Shown: positions 1 to 9,056, numbered from the stretch's first letter. The stretch is 39,287 nt of DNA from Planctomycetota bacterium (GCA_030612765.1 JAUWNG010000017.1:1-39287), one strand, 5' to 3'. The notes: a model not told the origin generated them from the letters alone. Program-made: numbers and translations.

Positions 1-2
1 AA

Positions 3-173
3 GGGACGGAGAAATTCTGGAACGACGGAGCCAGCGGCGAAGCGATCCTGCAAGTTCGGGCGGCGGCATTATGCGACGACGCCCGTCTACAACGGCACTT
101 AAAAACCCGCCCCGGCAACCCATTTCGCCCCAACGCCCGCCCCCGTTCCCCCGCAGTCGCCAACGCCAGCTAA
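3..173 (+). CDS. C-terminal end of an ISKra4-like transposase (partial)
   Basis: An open frame enters from the window edge and ends at TAA 171-173. Its translation begins GTEKFWNDG, continues with EAILQVRAAAL and ends in a basic, proline-rich tail. This resembles the C-terminal end of ISKra4-family transposases, where a GTE-FW segment is followed by an EAILQLRA helix; that comparison is from memory. Only 56 residues are visible, so catalytic residues and completeness cannot be judged. It probably marks an insertion sequence just outside the window. The downstream inverted repeat at 357-451 could belong to the same mobile junk, but nothing proves it. Confidence 0.5.
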   Translation, partial: GTEKFWNDGASGEAILQVRAAALCDDARLQRHLKTRPGNPFRPNARPRSPAVANAS

Positions 174-675
174 AAAAGTGCGTTCCTGCACCCTTCCTTT
201 CCTGAAATGCCAGATTGCCCAAATCGTCACAAATTCTACCACCCGAACCCAAAATCTCCGATCCCAACCCAGCCAGTCCAAAACCGACAAGAAGTCCGTT
301 CCTGCACCCCCCTGCCGCAAGTCACACTCATCTTCATCGACAGAGAGACTGCTTCGTGGTACAAATAGGGCGGCCGGTGGGGGTCCTGCTTATCTGCCCC
401 AGGCAGGTGGGCGGCTCTGCCGCCCGTCCCACCGGCCGCTTATTTGCACCAAAACAATTGAACCCTTACGAGTTGAGCGGCTATTGGCACCGAACCCACC
501 GTGCGTACCAGACGCGGCATGACACATAAACGGCTGGGTCAAAATAACCCGCAGGTATGTATTGAGGCTCGTGGGCGGTGAACATTTTGCTTGTACATCC
601 AACGGCAAACTGCCATACTGGGAGTATCTTATCCCGATTCTCCAATGGTCGCTCATTTGCGGGAGGCAGCGCATC
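174..675. other. Non-coding stretch between IS tail and PEP-CTERM gene
   Basis: About 500 bases with no convincing gene. The first part is C-rich and low in complexity. The centre holds an imperfect inverted repeat (357-451, listed separately). The last 20 bases carry a GGGAGG ribosome-binding sequence serving the ATG at 676. Short open frames here have no recognisable protein features. Confidence 0.5.
357..451. repeat. Imperfect inverted repeat with nested hairpin
   Basis: The left arm contains TGGTACAAATA followed by GCGGCCGGTGGG. The right arm contains CCCACCGGCCGC followed by TATTTGCACCA, so the ends pair over roughly 25 bases with a few mismatches. Inside lies a short hairpin, GGCGG-CTCTG-CCGCC. 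It resembles a small non-autonomous repeat of the kind scattered in planctomycete intergenic DNA, though a second copy is not present in this window. Confidence 0.6.
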
Positions 676-1536
676 ATGCAAAAAACCGGCATTGCGGTTG
701 CAATCGTTTTATGCTTTGCGCAGACTGCTTACAGTGAGTACCTTCGGATTGTCGGACAGACCTGGATAGTTGGCTCGGGGTTTTCTTGTTCCGTTACGTT
801 GGAAATCGAGAATACAGGGCCACCTGATGTATTATTGTCGGGTTGGCAGCTAGTTCTCCAAATCATCCCTGTCGGCGATGCACCTGGAAATGTCTTCTTT
901 GACAACTTGTCCGATTACACGCCAACTGACTATGTGTTTAGAAGTCAGTCCTTCGGTATTAGCCGATCGGGTGCGTCCCAAACTCTTGCGACGTTCTTGG
1001 ATTTTTCCACCGCTCCAGATGGTGGCGTACACGTACAGCCCCCCAACAACAACCTTCTTCAGTTCAGCCTAATATCTCCAGACGCAGTGGGAACTTACGA
1101 TATTGTCTTAGCACCTTGCAACGAACCTGACATTGGTTCACACTGGCTTGACAGCTATTGGGGAGCGCATGCGTTTGATGTTACACCTCCTCCCGAGCGG
1201 CCGGACGACGTTGTGGCGACCGTAGTATTCTCTGCCATCCCCGAACCTCCAAATGGTCTCATGCTGGTATCGGGGGTCGTTGCACTGATGCTTCTTGGGG
1301 TTGCTGGTAGGAGGTGCCCACACTGCGCAGGCTTGTTTTGTTGCCAGAGGATCGTGGGTTCATACTCGGCCAGTTCTGCCGTTCGACGTTCATGGAGGTT
1401 GTTTCCGTTGACTCGTGAGAATCGTCCACCTGTTCTGCAATTTGAATGCGTTCCAGATCGAAACGTTGCGTTTTCCGGTGCCACGATGAACGACCAACCA
1501 GGTACCAGCATCCTTCAGAGGCCATCAAGCAGTTAG
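676..1536 (+). CDS. PEP-CTERM sorting domain protein with read-through tail
   Basis: Exported protein of unknown function. The start at 676 is chosen because GGGAGG lies just upstream and the product then opens with a signal peptide (basic MQK, hydrophobic GIAVAIVLCFA, cleavage near AYS). The middle is a beta-rich region with no named domain. A PEP-CTERM signal follows at about residues 188-213: the IPEP motif, a hydrophobic stretch and the arginine cluster GRR. Such proteins normally end within a few residues of that cluster and are processed by exosortase. Here the frame runs on for about 73 more residues into DNA that also encodes the end of the opposite-strand WYL regulator, so the native stop seems lost. 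Family assignment is firm; the true C-terminus is doubtful. Confidence 0.72.
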   Translation: MQKTGIAVAIVLCFAQTAYSEYLRIVGQTWIVGSGFSCSVTLEIENTGPPDVLLSGWQLVLQIIPVGDAPGNVFFDNLSDYTPTDYVFRSQSFGISRSGASQTLATFLDFSTAPDGGVHVQPPNNNLLQFSLISPDAVGTYDIVLAPCNEPDIGSHWLDSYWGAHAFDVTPPPERPDDVVATVVFSAIPEPPNGLMLVSGVVALMLLGVAGRRCPHCAGLFCCQRIVGSYSASSAVRRSWRLFPLTRENRPPVLQFECVPDRNVAFSGATMNDQPGTSILQRPSSS

Positions 1537-2071
1537 GAGTAACCTTGGTGCGGATTGGTTCAGCGGTTTCCTCTGGAGGCTCATAAACAATACGAACTTG
1601 TCGTTTCTGACTGATCGCCGATATGATTTCGGCAATGACGACTTGTGATCCCCCCGGCCATAAAGTGGCAGAGGGAACGCCGCGAATGGAACCTAGCAGA
1701 GTGCTCAAATTTTCACGAAAGGAAATGGGCAATTGGGACACCAATTTGCTGATTGCCTGGTGAAGCGGGTGGCTGATCTCCCGGACACATGAAAGCGAGA
1801 AAATGTGGCTGGCAAGAAGCAGTGCGGTCAGTTCAGCACCGGAAAGTCTTGAGACACAAAGATTGAAGTGGTGTTGGAGGACATGCCCGCCTTTCTGGGG
1901 GTCATAATGTATGGGAATGCCGGCTTCTTTCAGAAGGCGAAAATCCCGATAGATGGTCCGTTTGCTGACCTCGAATTCGCGGGCAAGATGACTGATGCTG
2001 TATCCAATCCGTGATTGCAGTATACTGAACAAGCGCAGACATCGCCCTAGACGCAAACACATGGAGGGCAT
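1259..2071 (-). CDS. WYL-domain HTH transcriptional regulator, C-terminus abnormal
   Basis: Probable ligand-responsive DNA-binding regulator of the YafY/DeoR-like WYL group. The start at 2071 puts the helix-turn-helix at the N-terminus (LAREFEVSKRTIYRDFRLL), the usual layout. The WYL domain appears later, with VRIVYEPPEE and the CWYLVGRSS core and then FDLERIQIAE. WYL regulators usually continue with a WCX domain of about 80-100 residues. Here only about 50 low-similarity residues follow, and they overlap the 3' end of the convergent PEP-CTERM gene. I infer that the C-terminal part was lost by deletion or frameshift. A start at 2128 is possible but adds residues unlike the family. Target genes are unknown. 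Confidence 0.7.
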   Translation of the reverse strand: MPSMCLRLGRCLRLFSILQSRIGYSISHLAREFEVSKRTIYRDFRLLKEAGIPIHYDPQKGGHVLQHHFNLCVSRLSGAELTALLLASHIFSLSCVREISHPLHQAISKLVSQLPISFRENLSTLLGSIRGVPSATLWPGGSQVVIAEIISAISQKRQVRIVYEPPEETAEPIRTKVTPNCLMASEGCWYLVGRSSWHRKTQRFDLERIQIAEQVDDSHESTETTSMNVERQNWPSMNPRSSGNKTSLRSVGTSYQQPQEASVQRPPIPA

Positions 2072-2323
2072 ATCATCTTCGCATTTCGCCAGGATTGTGT
2101 TGTCAACCGCAATAGCCAAAAGCAGCATCTCCTTGATGTGCCTGAGAATCGCAGGTTACGAAGCGTAACGTCAATAATGCCAGTGGGTAGGGCGCTAACT
2201 GGACCGGGCGCGCCCTACTCTATTGCCCCGTATTGTCTAATTGCAATTCAGCCACGATACCGGACATGTCATCCTGCGACGATGTAGACATTTTCAACGC
2301 CCCAGACATAGAAGGCACCCCTG

Positions 2324-2890
2324 ATGGCAGAATATGATGATGATTTCTGCAACCTGATGCGTCGCGTGAGCGAAGGGTCCGAGGACGCCGCGTGGGAGCT
2401 TGTGACCCAGTATGGAGAGGGAATTCGCCGGGCAGTTCGGCGAGTGTTGAACGTAAAACTCCGACAAAAGTTCGATTCCTTGGACTTTGTTCAGATTGTC
2501 TGGAAGTCGTTTTTCCGAGTACGCAACAAGTGCGACCGATTTCACCGCTCCGAGGAGTTAGCGGCGTACCTTGTCAAGATGGCGCGAAACAAAGTCGGGA
2601 TGGAAACCCGGCGTCGTCTTGCGACGAAGAAATACAATGTTCGACAGGAGCAATCATTCGACAGACTTCGCGCCGAGGATTTGGCCTGCCGACAGCCCGC
2701 ACCTATCGACTTTGCGATCGCTCACGAGCAGTGGGACCAGATGCTCGAAGGTCAGCCGGCGCACTGCCGGCGAATCGTTCAACTGCGATTACAGGGGCAC
2801 ACGTGTCAGGACATTGGAAAGGCTGTCCATGTCGATGAACGTACAGTGCGTCGGTTCCTCAAGAAACTTCTGCATACAACATCCGTATGA
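2324..2890 (+). CDS. ECF-type RNA polymerase sigma factor
   Basis: A 188-residue sigma-70-family protein directing RNA polymerase to specific promoters. The region 2 core appears around residues 40-70 (KFDSLDFVQIVWKSFFRV, corresponding to the usual D(L/F)VQ helix) and region 4 at the C-terminus (RIVQLRLQGHTCQDIGKAV followed by a DERTVRRFLKKL recognition helix). This is the short ECF type abundant in planctomycetes. Its TGA (2888-2890) overlaps the ATG of the following Ser/Thr kinase in an ATGA junction, so the two are very likely translated together. In related planctomycete loci the partner kinase is thought to control the sigma factor; I infer the same here. No classical anti-sigma gene is adjacent. 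Confidence 0.88.
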   Translation: MAEYDDDFCNLMRRVSEGSEDAAWELVTQYGEGIRRAVRRVLNVKLRQKFDSLDFVQIVWKSFFRVRNKCDRFHRSEELAAYLVKMARNKVGMETRRRLATKKYNVRQEQSFDRLRAEDLACRQPAPIDFAIAHEQWDQMLEGQPAHCRRIVQLRLQGHTCQDIGKAVHVDERTVRRFLKKLLHTTSV

Positions 2891-5079
2891 TCGCGGAAAT
2901 GTCCACGAAACGAGGCGCACTGGCCACCAGCCCCAATGATGGCCGTGGACTCTTTGTCGCCAATCGGGTGGCCGAAACAATCAAGGAGCGTTGGCGGAAC
3001 GGTGAGACGCCCGACGTGACCGCCGCTTTGGCCAGCCATCCCGAGCTTCGATGCTATAGAACCGTTGTTCTCGACTTGGCCTACCGGGAGTATGTACATC
3101 GTTTACAGACAGGAGAAGGGATAGATGCGGAAACGTTTTCGCGGCGTTTTCCTTCTTTCCAGAGGTCGCTGCACCTCTTGATTGCAGTACACGGTCTCCT
3201 CTCACGCGATCCAGATTATCAGACCCTCCAAGACATTTCGTCTTGGCCGGAACCAGGCAGCCAATTCCTGCAATTTGATTTGATTGCCGAGATTGGCCGT
3301 GGCAGCTTTGGCAGGGTGTTCTTGGCCACTGAACCTGCTCTGGGCGGTCGGCAGGTTGTCGTGAAGGTGGCACCGCAGGGTGGCGAGGAGGCTGAAATCC
3401 TTGGCAGACTGCGCCACCCCAATATCGTTCCGATCTACTCGCTCCAGCAGGACGTGACCGGGCTGACGGCATTTTGTATGCCCTACTTGGGTCGAGCGAC
3501 ACTTTGCGACGTATTGGACTACGCCTTTCTTGACCCGCATCCACCAAAACAAGCCTCGATAATCTTGGATGCCGTGGCGGCTACCAACGATGACTCTGAT
3601 TTGAGTGAATCCCCGCGTCCAGATTCGGTCCTTCGTAAAGGCCCCTACGTTGATGGGGTCATTCACCTTGCCGCCCAACTTGCTGACGCTCTTTCACATT
3701 CGCATGGCCGGGGAATTTGTCACCGAGACCTTAAACCTTCCAACGTACTGATGACGCCCGATGGGCGGCCTCTCGTCTTGGACTTCAATCTCTCCGTCGA
3801 TCAGCGACTCATGGCGGCAAAAATTGGCGGGACAGTGCCATACATGGCCCCCGAGGAGTTGGCCGTGCTCTTCGAGATGTCGCACGTTACCGGACGACGG
3901 CACTATGATCCGCGATCAGACCTGTTCTCATTGGGAGTGATCGTATACGAACTACTGACAGGCAGCCTGCCGTTCGGGACAATTCCTTGGAACTCGTCTT
4001 TGGATGAACTTTCCCTTGATCTATACAAGCGACAAAAGGAAGGCCCACGCCCCATACGGGAGCATAACGGCCAGATTGATTCCAGACTGGCCCGATTGAT
4101 CGAAAGCTGTCTGGCGTTTGAGCCGGATCGGCGACCGGAGACAGCGCGTGAACTCGCAACTGCTCTGCGAAGAGAGCTTACACTGGTCCGGCGGTGTCGC
4201 CGCTGGACGGGCAATCATCGTAAGCTGGTGGGCGGAACGGCCACATTATTCTTGACACTGATCCTGGCCATCAGCCTCTTCTTCGCTCTGCGTCCGAGCT
4301 ACAGCATTCGGCAACTTCAGCTTGGGGTTGCATACGGCGAACAAGGTCAATATGCGCTCGCTGTGGACTGTCTGAGCAATTCTATTCGCTCAAACCCCAA
4401 CTCCAGCGAAGCATTGTTTGCCCGTGGGCGTGCTTATCAGCGATTGGGGGAGTATTACACGGCATATCAAGACTACGATTTGAGTTATCAACTGACACCA
4501 ACGCCAATCTTGAATGCTTGCAGAGGGTATTGTCTGAGCCAGGTTGGCTCCCACAGTGCTGCGATAGCTGCCTATCAGTTGGCGTTGAAGGGAGGCTATA
4601 ACTCGCCCGCTTTGCTGTACAACAACATCGGTTTCAGTTATCTCATGCTCCGCCAACTCGACGATGCGGAGAAATACCTTCAACGCGCAATTCGGACTGA
4701 CGGTAACTTGCAGGCCCCTCGTTACACCTTGGTGAAGGTTTTCCTGCGCCGTGCGCTCCAAGGGCAACAAATTCCTAATGCAGCATTCGTCCATGCCACC
4801 AAGGCCATTGAAATCGGGCTTCACTCGGCCGACCTGTATCGAGTTGTTGCCGCACTTTATGCAAGAGCGGCAATGCACGATCCAGCGTTGATTCAGCCAG
4901 CTATCGAGTACGTGGGAAAGGCGGTTGAACTTGGTTTCAGTCCAGAAACAATCGCTTCGGACCCTAGCTACTCCGCGTTGCAGAAAGAGCCGGCCTTTCA
5001 TGCTGCTCTGAAAAGGCGCACTGCAACATCGAACTCTTTAGAGGCAATTCAACTCTTGGACCCGCTCGCCAAGCCGTAG
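2887..5079 (+). CDS. Membrane Ser/Thr protein kinase with TPR repeats
   Basis: 730-residue Hanks-type kinase. The kinase domain spans about residues 127-430: glycine loop GRGSFG (~137), ATP-binding lysine in VVVKVAP (K160), catalytic loop HRDLKPSN (H279-D281), and GTVPYMAPEEL with DPRSDLFSLGV. The metal-binding motif reads DFN (299-301) instead of DFG; the Asp is kept, so activity is plausible. A single membrane helix follows at about 447-468, then tetratricopeptide repeats (QLGVAYGEQGQYALAVDCL, ARGRAYQRLGEYYTAYQDY, NNIGFSYLMLRQLDDAEKYL). This predicts a cytoplasmic kinase with a TPR sensor or scaffold beyond the membrane. It overlaps the sigma factor by ATGA, so both form one signalling unit. 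Substrate is unknown. Confidence 0.9.
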   Translation: MIAEMSTKRGALATSPNDGRGLFVANRVAETIKERWRNGETPDVTAALASHPELRCYRTVVLDLAYREYVHRLQTGEGIDAETFSRRFPSFQRSLHLLIAVHGLLSRDPDYQTLQDISSWPEPGSQFLQFDLIAEIGRGSFGRVFLATEPALGGRQVVVKVAPQGGEEAEILGRLRHPNIVPIYSLQQDVTGLTAFCMPYLGRATLCDVLDYAFLDPHPPKQASIILDAVAATNDDSDLSESPRPDSVLRKGPYVDGVIHLAAQLADALSHSHGRGICHRDLKPSNVLMTPDGRPLVLDFNLSVDQRLMAAKIGGTVPYMAPEELAVLFEMSHVTGRRHYDPRSDLFSLGVIVYELLTGSLPFGTIPWNSSLDELSLDLYKRQKEGPRPIREHNGQIDSRLARLIESCLAFEPDRRPETARELATALRRELTLVRRCRRWTGNHRKLVGGTATLFLTLILAISLFFALRPSYSIRQLQLGVAYGEQGQYALAVDCLSNSIRSNPNSSEALFARGRAYQRLGEYYTAYQDYDLSYQLTPTPILNACRGYCLSQVGSHSAAIAAYQLALKGGYNSPALLYNNIGFSYLMLRQLDDAEKYLQRAIRTDGNLQAPRYTLVKVFLRRALQGQQIPNAAFVHATKAIEIGLHSADLYRVVAALYARAAMHDPALIQPAIEYVGKAVELGFSPETIASDPSYSALQKEPAFHAALKRRTATSNSLEAIQLLDPLAKP

Positions 5080-5411
5080 CTTCCCGCCGTAGAATGGCCT
5101 ACCCGCTGGCCAGCGCTTACTATTGCCGACGAGTAGTACGGAGTGCGCTCTATCGCCACTTCACGTTGTGAAAAGGCCACATGCCGAACACCTGCCACGG
5201 CACAGCATCGTTGCGGGCCGAGCAGTTACGTCAAACGGCATTCTTGCGGCATGGCGGTTGCTGTTCGTCTGGCACATGCTACTGAGCCAATGTCCTCTTC
5301 TGGCCCCATTTCGCAATTGACTTAGTGGCACGACATATTTTCTTCGGCCATGCCTAGTCGGTTCGGCCTCCAACCGTCGCTACTGCCACTCGGGCCACAG
5401 GAGACACTGCC
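5080..5411. other. Intergenic region, nothing recognised
   Basis: 332 bases between the kinase and the dockerin gene. No open frame here looks like a protein, and I see no clear terminator hairpin with a T tract. The last bases carry an AGGAG ribosome-binding sequence in front of the ATG at 5412. A promoter for the dockerin gene may lie here, but no convincing -35/-10 pair is visible. Confidence 0.5.
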
Positions 5412-6743
5412 ATGCTATTCTCTGCGCCAACCAGCCGCCGTTCGATCCAAAAGCGGCGATGCCTCCGTTTGGAGTCTCTTGAAGACCGCTATATGCTGTC
5501 CCACCCGGCAGTTGCAGCCGTGAACGTGGCCGGCTCCGACTGGGCATCGAGTTTCATCTCTCATTTGGAATCTTCGGAGCTTGGAACCGGCGGGTACGCA
5601 ATCCCAGTAGGTTCCTCAACCCAACTCCAGACGCTTTCGTGGACAAACATCGACCAGATTCGCGTCACGTTCAGCGAAGACGTGGTGATCGAAGCGGCCG
5701 ACCTCTCGGTGAGCGGGGTGAATCAAACGGCTTATGCCTTCAGCAACTTCAACTACGACTCCAATACGTATACCGCCGCGTGGACGTTTGCCGCGCCGAT
5801 CGCCAAAGACAAGTTGGTGCTCGATCTCGACGCCGACGGCATGGACCCCGTGCGCAGTGTATCAACCGAGGACGTGCTCGATGGTGCATGGACAGACTGC
5901 CAGAGCACATACAACTCCGGCGACGGGCAGGGCGGTACGGACTTCCAATTTCGCTTCAATGTCCTTCCGGGAGATGTCAACGGCAGCAACGCCGTCAGCG
6001 TGGCCGACGCTATGACGGCTTATCCGAAGGTTGGAAAAAATGCTGGCGATGCCGGCTACGACATCCGTTGCGACGTGGATGGTAGTGGTGGGATTACCTC
6101 GGGTGACGTTTCTACAATTATGTCGAAAGCCGGTGGTATACTTCCCACCGGCGATCCAGTCGGCATGACGAACGACGCACCAACAACCGGCGGTATTTCG
6201 GACGTGAGTGTCGCAACTGATACGGCGGATTACGTCTTTTCGCTGCCCGATTTCTTTGCAGACGCCGAGACCGCATCTGATGATCTGGTGTATTCCATCA
6301 TCGACAATACGAACCCTTCTCTGTTCGATTCGTTGGACATCGACTCATGGGGTGATCTGAACTTGGATTTTGCCGCCAGCACCACGGGTGACGCAACTCT
6401 CGCCATACGCGCCACCGATGCAGCCGGTCTTATCGTGGACACTACGATTACGGTGCATGTCAGTGACGCACCCTTCATCAGCAACTTCTACTGTATCCAA
6501 GAATTCGGCAATTGGTGGACTTTTACGGGAACTGTTACAGACGACGATGATGATGTCGAGGGCTACGTGGTCACATTTGGTGGAGTGCTGGTAGGCTACA
6601 ATCTCACGGCCGTCGTAGGAGCCGATGGCGTGTTTTCCATAACGGTTGAACTTATTGGCCTCCAGGAAGGCACAGCAACGGCACAGACTTGCGACCCGCA
6701 CGGCGTTCTCTCGAACTTGGCAATGGATTGGATTATCGCTTAA
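5412..6743 (+). CDS. Exported dockerin type I protein with LE(P/S)LEDR leader
   Basis: 443-residue extracellular or cell-surface protein. The N-terminus has the planctomycete leader RRCLRLESLEDRYMLS (about residues 15-31), found on very large exported planctomycete proteins. A dockerin-like calcium-binding pair lies at about 187-242, starting GDVNGSNAVSVADAM and followed by CDVDGSGGITSGDVSTIM, with Asp/Asn/Ser at the loop positions. A cadherin-like or Ig-like stretch follows (NDAPTTGGISDVSV through IRATDAAGLIVDTTITVHVSD, about 255-352), then a C-terminal beta-rich segment. Dockerins bind cohesins in cellulosomes, but in planctomycetes their partners are mostly unknown. No catalytic domain is seen, so a structural or attachment role is inferred. 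It lies downstream of the sigma/kinase pair in the same direction. Confidence 0.82.
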   Translation: MLFSAPTSRRSIQKRRCLRLESLEDRYMLSHPAVAAVNVAGSDWASSFISHLESSELGTGGYAIPVGSSTQLQTLSWTNIDQIRVTFSEDVVIEAADLSVSGVNQTAYAFSNFNYDSNTYTAAWTFAAPIAKDKLVLDLDADGMDPVRSVSTEDVLDGAWTDCQSTYNSGDGQGGTDFQFRFNVLPGDVNGSNAVSVADAMTAYPKVGKNAGDAGYDIRCDVDGSGGITSGDVSTIMSKAGGILPTGDPVGMTNDAPTTGGISDVSVATDTADYVFSLPDFFADAETASDDLVYSIIDNTNPSLFDSLDIDSWGDLNLDFAASTTGDATLAIRATDAAGLIVDTTITVHVSDAPFISNFYCIQEFGNWWTFTGTVTDDDDDVEGYVVTFGGVLVGYNLTAVVGADGVFSITVELIGLQEGTATAQTCDPHGVLSNLAMDWIIA

Positions 6744-7000
6744 ACCAGTCGAGTTGTAAGCCACATGAATCACATCGCCGAGCCGGCCGACTGGGCGAGA
6801 GGATCAAGTGGGATAACTTTCCCATCGGTGCTGAAAACGGTGGCCAGGGCATCTTCGTCTGTTACTAATCCAAGAGGCATGGTTCCTTGTCAATTGGACA
6901 GGACAGCATTGAGTCGGAAAGATCATTGTGCGGACCTTCTCGGGGATTGCTTATTCTCTTGGAATCCCCTATAGTGCTTGTATTCATAAGGCCGCACGCA

Positions 7001-8032
7001 ATGATGCCCTCGACTGATCGTAGGCTGGGAATCATCACTCATAGAGCTACCGGCTTCACCCTGATCGAGTTGCTGGCCGTCATCACGATTATCGGCATCC
7101 TGATCGCATTGTTGTTGCCGGCGGTACAGGCCGCACGAGAAGCCGCTCGGCGAATTCAGTGCGGCAACAACGTTAAGCAGTTGGCTCTGGCCGCACTAAG
7201 CCACGAGTCTGCCATTGGGTTCTTCCCAACGGGAGGCTGGGATCGAAGCTGGTTCGGGCATCCTGGCCGTGGATTCGGCAAGAGCCAGCCTGGCGGATGG
7301 ATATACAACATTCTGCCATTCATAGAGCAGCAAGCCCTGCACGACTTGGGCGCAAACGACAGCGGAATGACCATCGAAGATGCCAACGCACAACGGGCCG
7401 TCACGCCATTGGCAGGTTTGAACTGCTCCAGTCGCCGCCCAGCCGCGCCATACCGTCTCGCCTACAGCCTCACATTCAAATTGACCAGTGGCCCGATCAC
7501 CCAGCTTGCTCGGAGTGACTATGCCATGAACGGCGGAGATTACGTGGATTGGCGATACGACGCACACTCTCCTCCCGATTTGACTACTGCCGACAACAGG
7601 CCGGATTCACAATGGGAAGATATGTCACACCAGACGGGACTCTCGTATCAGCGAAGCCAAGTGATGATGTCTGACGTTAAAGATGGGGCCAGTAACACCT
7701 TCCTTATCGGCGAGAAGTATGTCAACCGGGACCATTACACTGATGGTAAGGATTTTGGCGACAACGATTGCATGTACTCTGGCGACGATTTGGACCTACT
7801 CCGATGGACAGGAATCAATGGCGCAGTCGGCAATCTACCCGTACAGGACAGATCGACCGCAACCTCGGAAGGAAATTATGTGCAGTGGTTCGGCAGTGCC
7901 CATGCCAGCGCTTTCAATATGTCATTTTGCGACGGTTCAGTCCGCTCGATCAGCTATTCGATCGACGGTGAAATCTACCGTCGCCTTGGCAACCGCAAGG
8001 ACGGCCTCCCCATCGACAGCAGCCAGTTCTGA
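7001..8032 (+). CDS. DUF1559 pseudopilin-like protein (H-X9-DG)
   Basis: 343-residue protein of the large planctomycete DUF1559 family. The start at 7001 places the type IV pilin-like methylation motif correctly: GFTLIELLAVITIIGILIA, with cleavage expected after G18 and E23 as the conserved +5 glutamate. After the helix comes PAVQAAREAARRIQC, the usual family hallmark. The C-terminal H-X9-DG box is present: H301 followed nine residues later by DG (HASAFNMSFCDG). The family is thought to be processed by a prepilin peptidase and assembled or secreted through a type II secretion/pilus-like route. Its exact function is unknown. An upstream in-frame start at 6887 would bury the methylation motif and is unlikely. 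Confidence 0.9.
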   Translation: MMPSTDRRLGIITHRATGFTLIELLAVITIIGILIALLLPAVQAAREAARRIQCGNNVKQLALAALSHESAIGFFPTGGWDRSWFGHPGRGFGKSQPGGWIYNILPFIEQQALHDLGANDSGMTIEDANAQRAVTPLAGLNCSSRRPAAPYRLAYSLTFKLTSGPITQLARSDYAMNGGDYVDWRYDAHSPPDLTTADNRPDSQWEDMSHQTGLSYQRSQVMMSDVKDGASNTFLIGEKYVNRDHYTDGKDFGDNDCMYSGDDLDLLRWTGINGAVGNLPVQDRSTATSEGNYVQWFGSAHASAFNMSFCDGSVRSISYSIDGEIYRRLGNRKDGLPIDSSQF

Positions 8033-8169
8033 CTCCCGCCGGCGTTGACTCCAATGCAGACTGGTCACATTCGCCGAAAAAAGGAAACAATCTTCATCCT
8101 TGTCGTGTGCCATCAAGGTTTCAGGAGTGGGTATCGTGGCGAGGAAACGATCCTGTAAGTTGACTTCAG

Positions 8170-8190
8170 GAACCTGCGCCTTGCAGGTTC
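8170..8190. repeat. Perfect 8-bp hairpin in intergenic DNA
   Basis: GAACCTGC, a 5-base loop GCCTT, then GCAGGTTC. It lies about 140 bases past the DUF1559 stop and has no T tract, so it may be a transcript-end structure or simply a small repeat. The rest of the 8033-8305 spacer holds nothing I recognise. Confidence 0.4.
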
Positions 8191-8305
8191 ACACACATCG
8201 CGGCAGGGAGCGCCGCTTGTGAGGCATGCGCGACAAGACAATCTTTGTCGTTGACCGTTATGAAGGTCGTTTCGCAATTCTTCTTATAGAGGAGTTGCCA
8301 AAGGG

Positions 8306-8611
8306 GTGAGACGCATTGGGAGTGCTGTTCGCAGGTCTCGCCCTGACGCCCAGCCCGGCAATGAGAAAGAGTTTGCAATCAGCACTATCGCTCCTATCCG
8401 CTCCGACACGGATGCCTTCTCAGATGCGGAGATCGCCATCCTGGTGAACCACGGCTGTCTTCTGGCGGACATTTCCGTAACGGTTCATACACCCCAACTT
8501 ATTGCCCAGGCTACGAGAAAACAGGTTCCCTGCCCGGAACGGTTGAATGAGACCAAAGCAAAGGATGCTCTGAAGTGCAGTCAAGACATGTGGCGGCTAG
8601 GTCGTCGCTGA
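8306..8611 (+). pseudogene. C-terminal remnant of a patatin-like phospholipase
   Basis: The translated segment IRSDTDAFSDAEIAILVNHG, followed by CLLADISV, and then PERLNETKAKDALKCSQ ending in LGRR, follows the layout of the C-terminal end of bacterial patatin-like phospholipases: a D-T-D-x-F-x-x-x-E segment, a NHGY-LAD-like helix, and a closing AL-x-x-S...GR. The catalytic domain (GGG oxyanion loop, GXSXG serine and DG(A/G) aspartate) is absent, and I could not find it in any frame between 8033 and 8306. The call rests on remembered family patterns. I infer a deletion relic. The ATG at 8306 is simply the first in the frame and probably not a real start. Confidence 0.45.
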
Positions 8612-8691
8612 CCGCCAACATGTGAGGGAACCGAGTTGCAGGCAGCATTAGCAGTATGATGCCGACGCCCTTTTGTGTTGGTGGGCCGCAC

Positions 8692-8898
8692 ATGACTATC
8701 GAAACATTATACCATCGGCTCCTGTGTTTAGGTTGGAAAGCGATTGATGAGGGGCGACAGAAAGATGGCTCATGGTGCGTGCTTGCCCAGAGTTGCGGAC
8801 ACGCCATTCTCGTCTTTGCAGACAGCCGGCAGAACGCTTGGTTGGCAGTTTGTTCAACGGCGATGAGACTCACCAGCGAGGGCCTCGTGAGCGATTAA
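8692..8898 (+). CDS. Small hypothetical protein
   Basis: 68-residue open frame starting MTIETLYHRLLCLGWKAIDE, with SWCVLAQSCGHAILVFADSR in the middle and ending LTSEGLVSD. The composition looks protein-like: an amphipathic N-terminal helix and a short beta pattern. The two Cys in the centre do not form a recognised metal site. I do not recognise the family. An ATG at 8656 would add 12 residues. It sits alone between the patatin remnant and the IS nest. It could be a genuine small gene or a chance frame. Confidence 0.4.
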   Translation: MTIETLYHRLLCLGWKAIDEGRQKDGSWCVLAQSCGHAILVFADSRQNAWLAVCSTAMRLTSEGLVSD

Positions 8899-9056
8899 CG
8901 GCGTCTGGCCGGCTTTCTTCCACCCTGGTTCTGCAAAATTGTTTCCCCGTCAGTCCCGTGGACCAATTGTATAAACGGGAGTTAATGGTAAACGTCGAGA
9001 GTGAGGCTTCTTTGGTGTAGAATGGTGGTTTTTCTATACCGAAAGGAGCTTTTGAG

